The notes beneath the pieces are model-generated. The model searched no databases and was not told the origin of the DNA. It was given only the letters and a program-made list of their open reading frames with translations. A stretch of DNA of 5,203 bases from Acidobacteriota bacterium (GTDB lineage: Bacteria; Acidobacteriota; UBA890; WLXD01). Position 1 is the first letter of the stretch; each line of letters begins with the position of its first letter. Where the stretch lies: the NCBI GenBank assembly GCA_022571615.1, contig JACZXM010000264.1, positions 1-5,203 of the forward strand, in the 5' to 3' direction. A program made the position numbers and the translations under genes. This document shows, piece after piece, positions 5,107 to 5,203 of the stretch.

Positions 5107-5203
5107 AGTGGGATTTACGGGCGACTGGCAGCGTCGCAACTCCTCCGCGATGTCGCCAGCATCGCCTCGTCGTCGCTCCTTGCCCTCACCCGTAACTCCC
5201 ACT
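5107..5203. repeat. Imperfect inverted repeat truncated by the window end
   Basis: AGTGGGATTTACGGG (5107-5121) and CCCGTAACTCCCACT (5189-5203) are reverse complements at 14 of 15 positions. The right arm touches the window edge, so the full extent is unknown. Between the arms no gene is supported; one minus-strand frame (5202-5014) is open but has no ribosome site and overlaps the glycine-zipper leader. Otherwise 5059-5203 shows nothing identifiable. Confidence 0.55.

Noticed and set aside
5014..5202. Minus-strand 62-codon frame with AEELRR, reminiscent of a third WFEEL tail
   Set aside because: Only an 11-base match is shared, the preceding LNW is missing, there is no ribosome site, and the frame overlaps the promoter of the downstream gene.

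Overview
The window is GC-rich bacterial chromosomal DNA with dense coding on both strands. An exported carboxypeptidase-regulatory-like/TPR protein, tRNA genes with an encoded CCA, and two short stretches resembling the C-terminal tail of TolB/PD40-type protein kinases together suggest an environmental bacterium, perhaps an Acidobacteriota member (Thermoanaerobaculia-like). That assignment rests on family recall, not on a search.

Layout, left to right. (1) 1-81: last codons of an upstream gene, overlapping the TTG start of an MFS transporter (68-1309, +). (2) 1310-2008: a low-density, probably decayed stretch. It holds a 38-codon minus-strand ORF with a perfect Shine-Dalgarno (1323-1439), a GC palindrome, a 76-aa two-helix membrane protein (1593-1823, +), and a second in-frame copy of the LNWFEEL tail motif (1871-1918, -). 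(3) 2009-2207: two minus-strand tRNA genes, Val(UAC) then Asp(GUC), with an extended -10 promoter just upstream. (4) 2316-2446: a small hairpin and a perfect 28-bp inverted repeat around a 53-nt spacer, next to the promoter of the following gene. (5) 2499-3230 (+): secreted polysaccharide deacetylase (NodB/CE4) with all catalytic motifs. (6) 3331-4317 (+): exported carboxypeptidase-regulatory-like plus TPR protein with its own promoter. (7) 4321-4344: hairpin between convergent genes. (8) 4348-4983 (-): exported glycine-zipper protein with a promoter near 5053. (9) 5059-5203: no supported gene; an imperfect inverted repeat is cut by the window end.

The genes do not form one pathway. Three encode proteins predicted to be exported (deacetylase, TPR protein, glycine-zipper protein) and two encode membrane proteins (MFS carrier, 76-aa protein), so the theme is cell envelope, but each looks separately transcribed. 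I see no complete defence system, CRISPR array, transposase or phage gene. The least explained material is the pair of LNWFEEL tails and the 28-bp inverted repeat, lying on either side of the tRNA pair.
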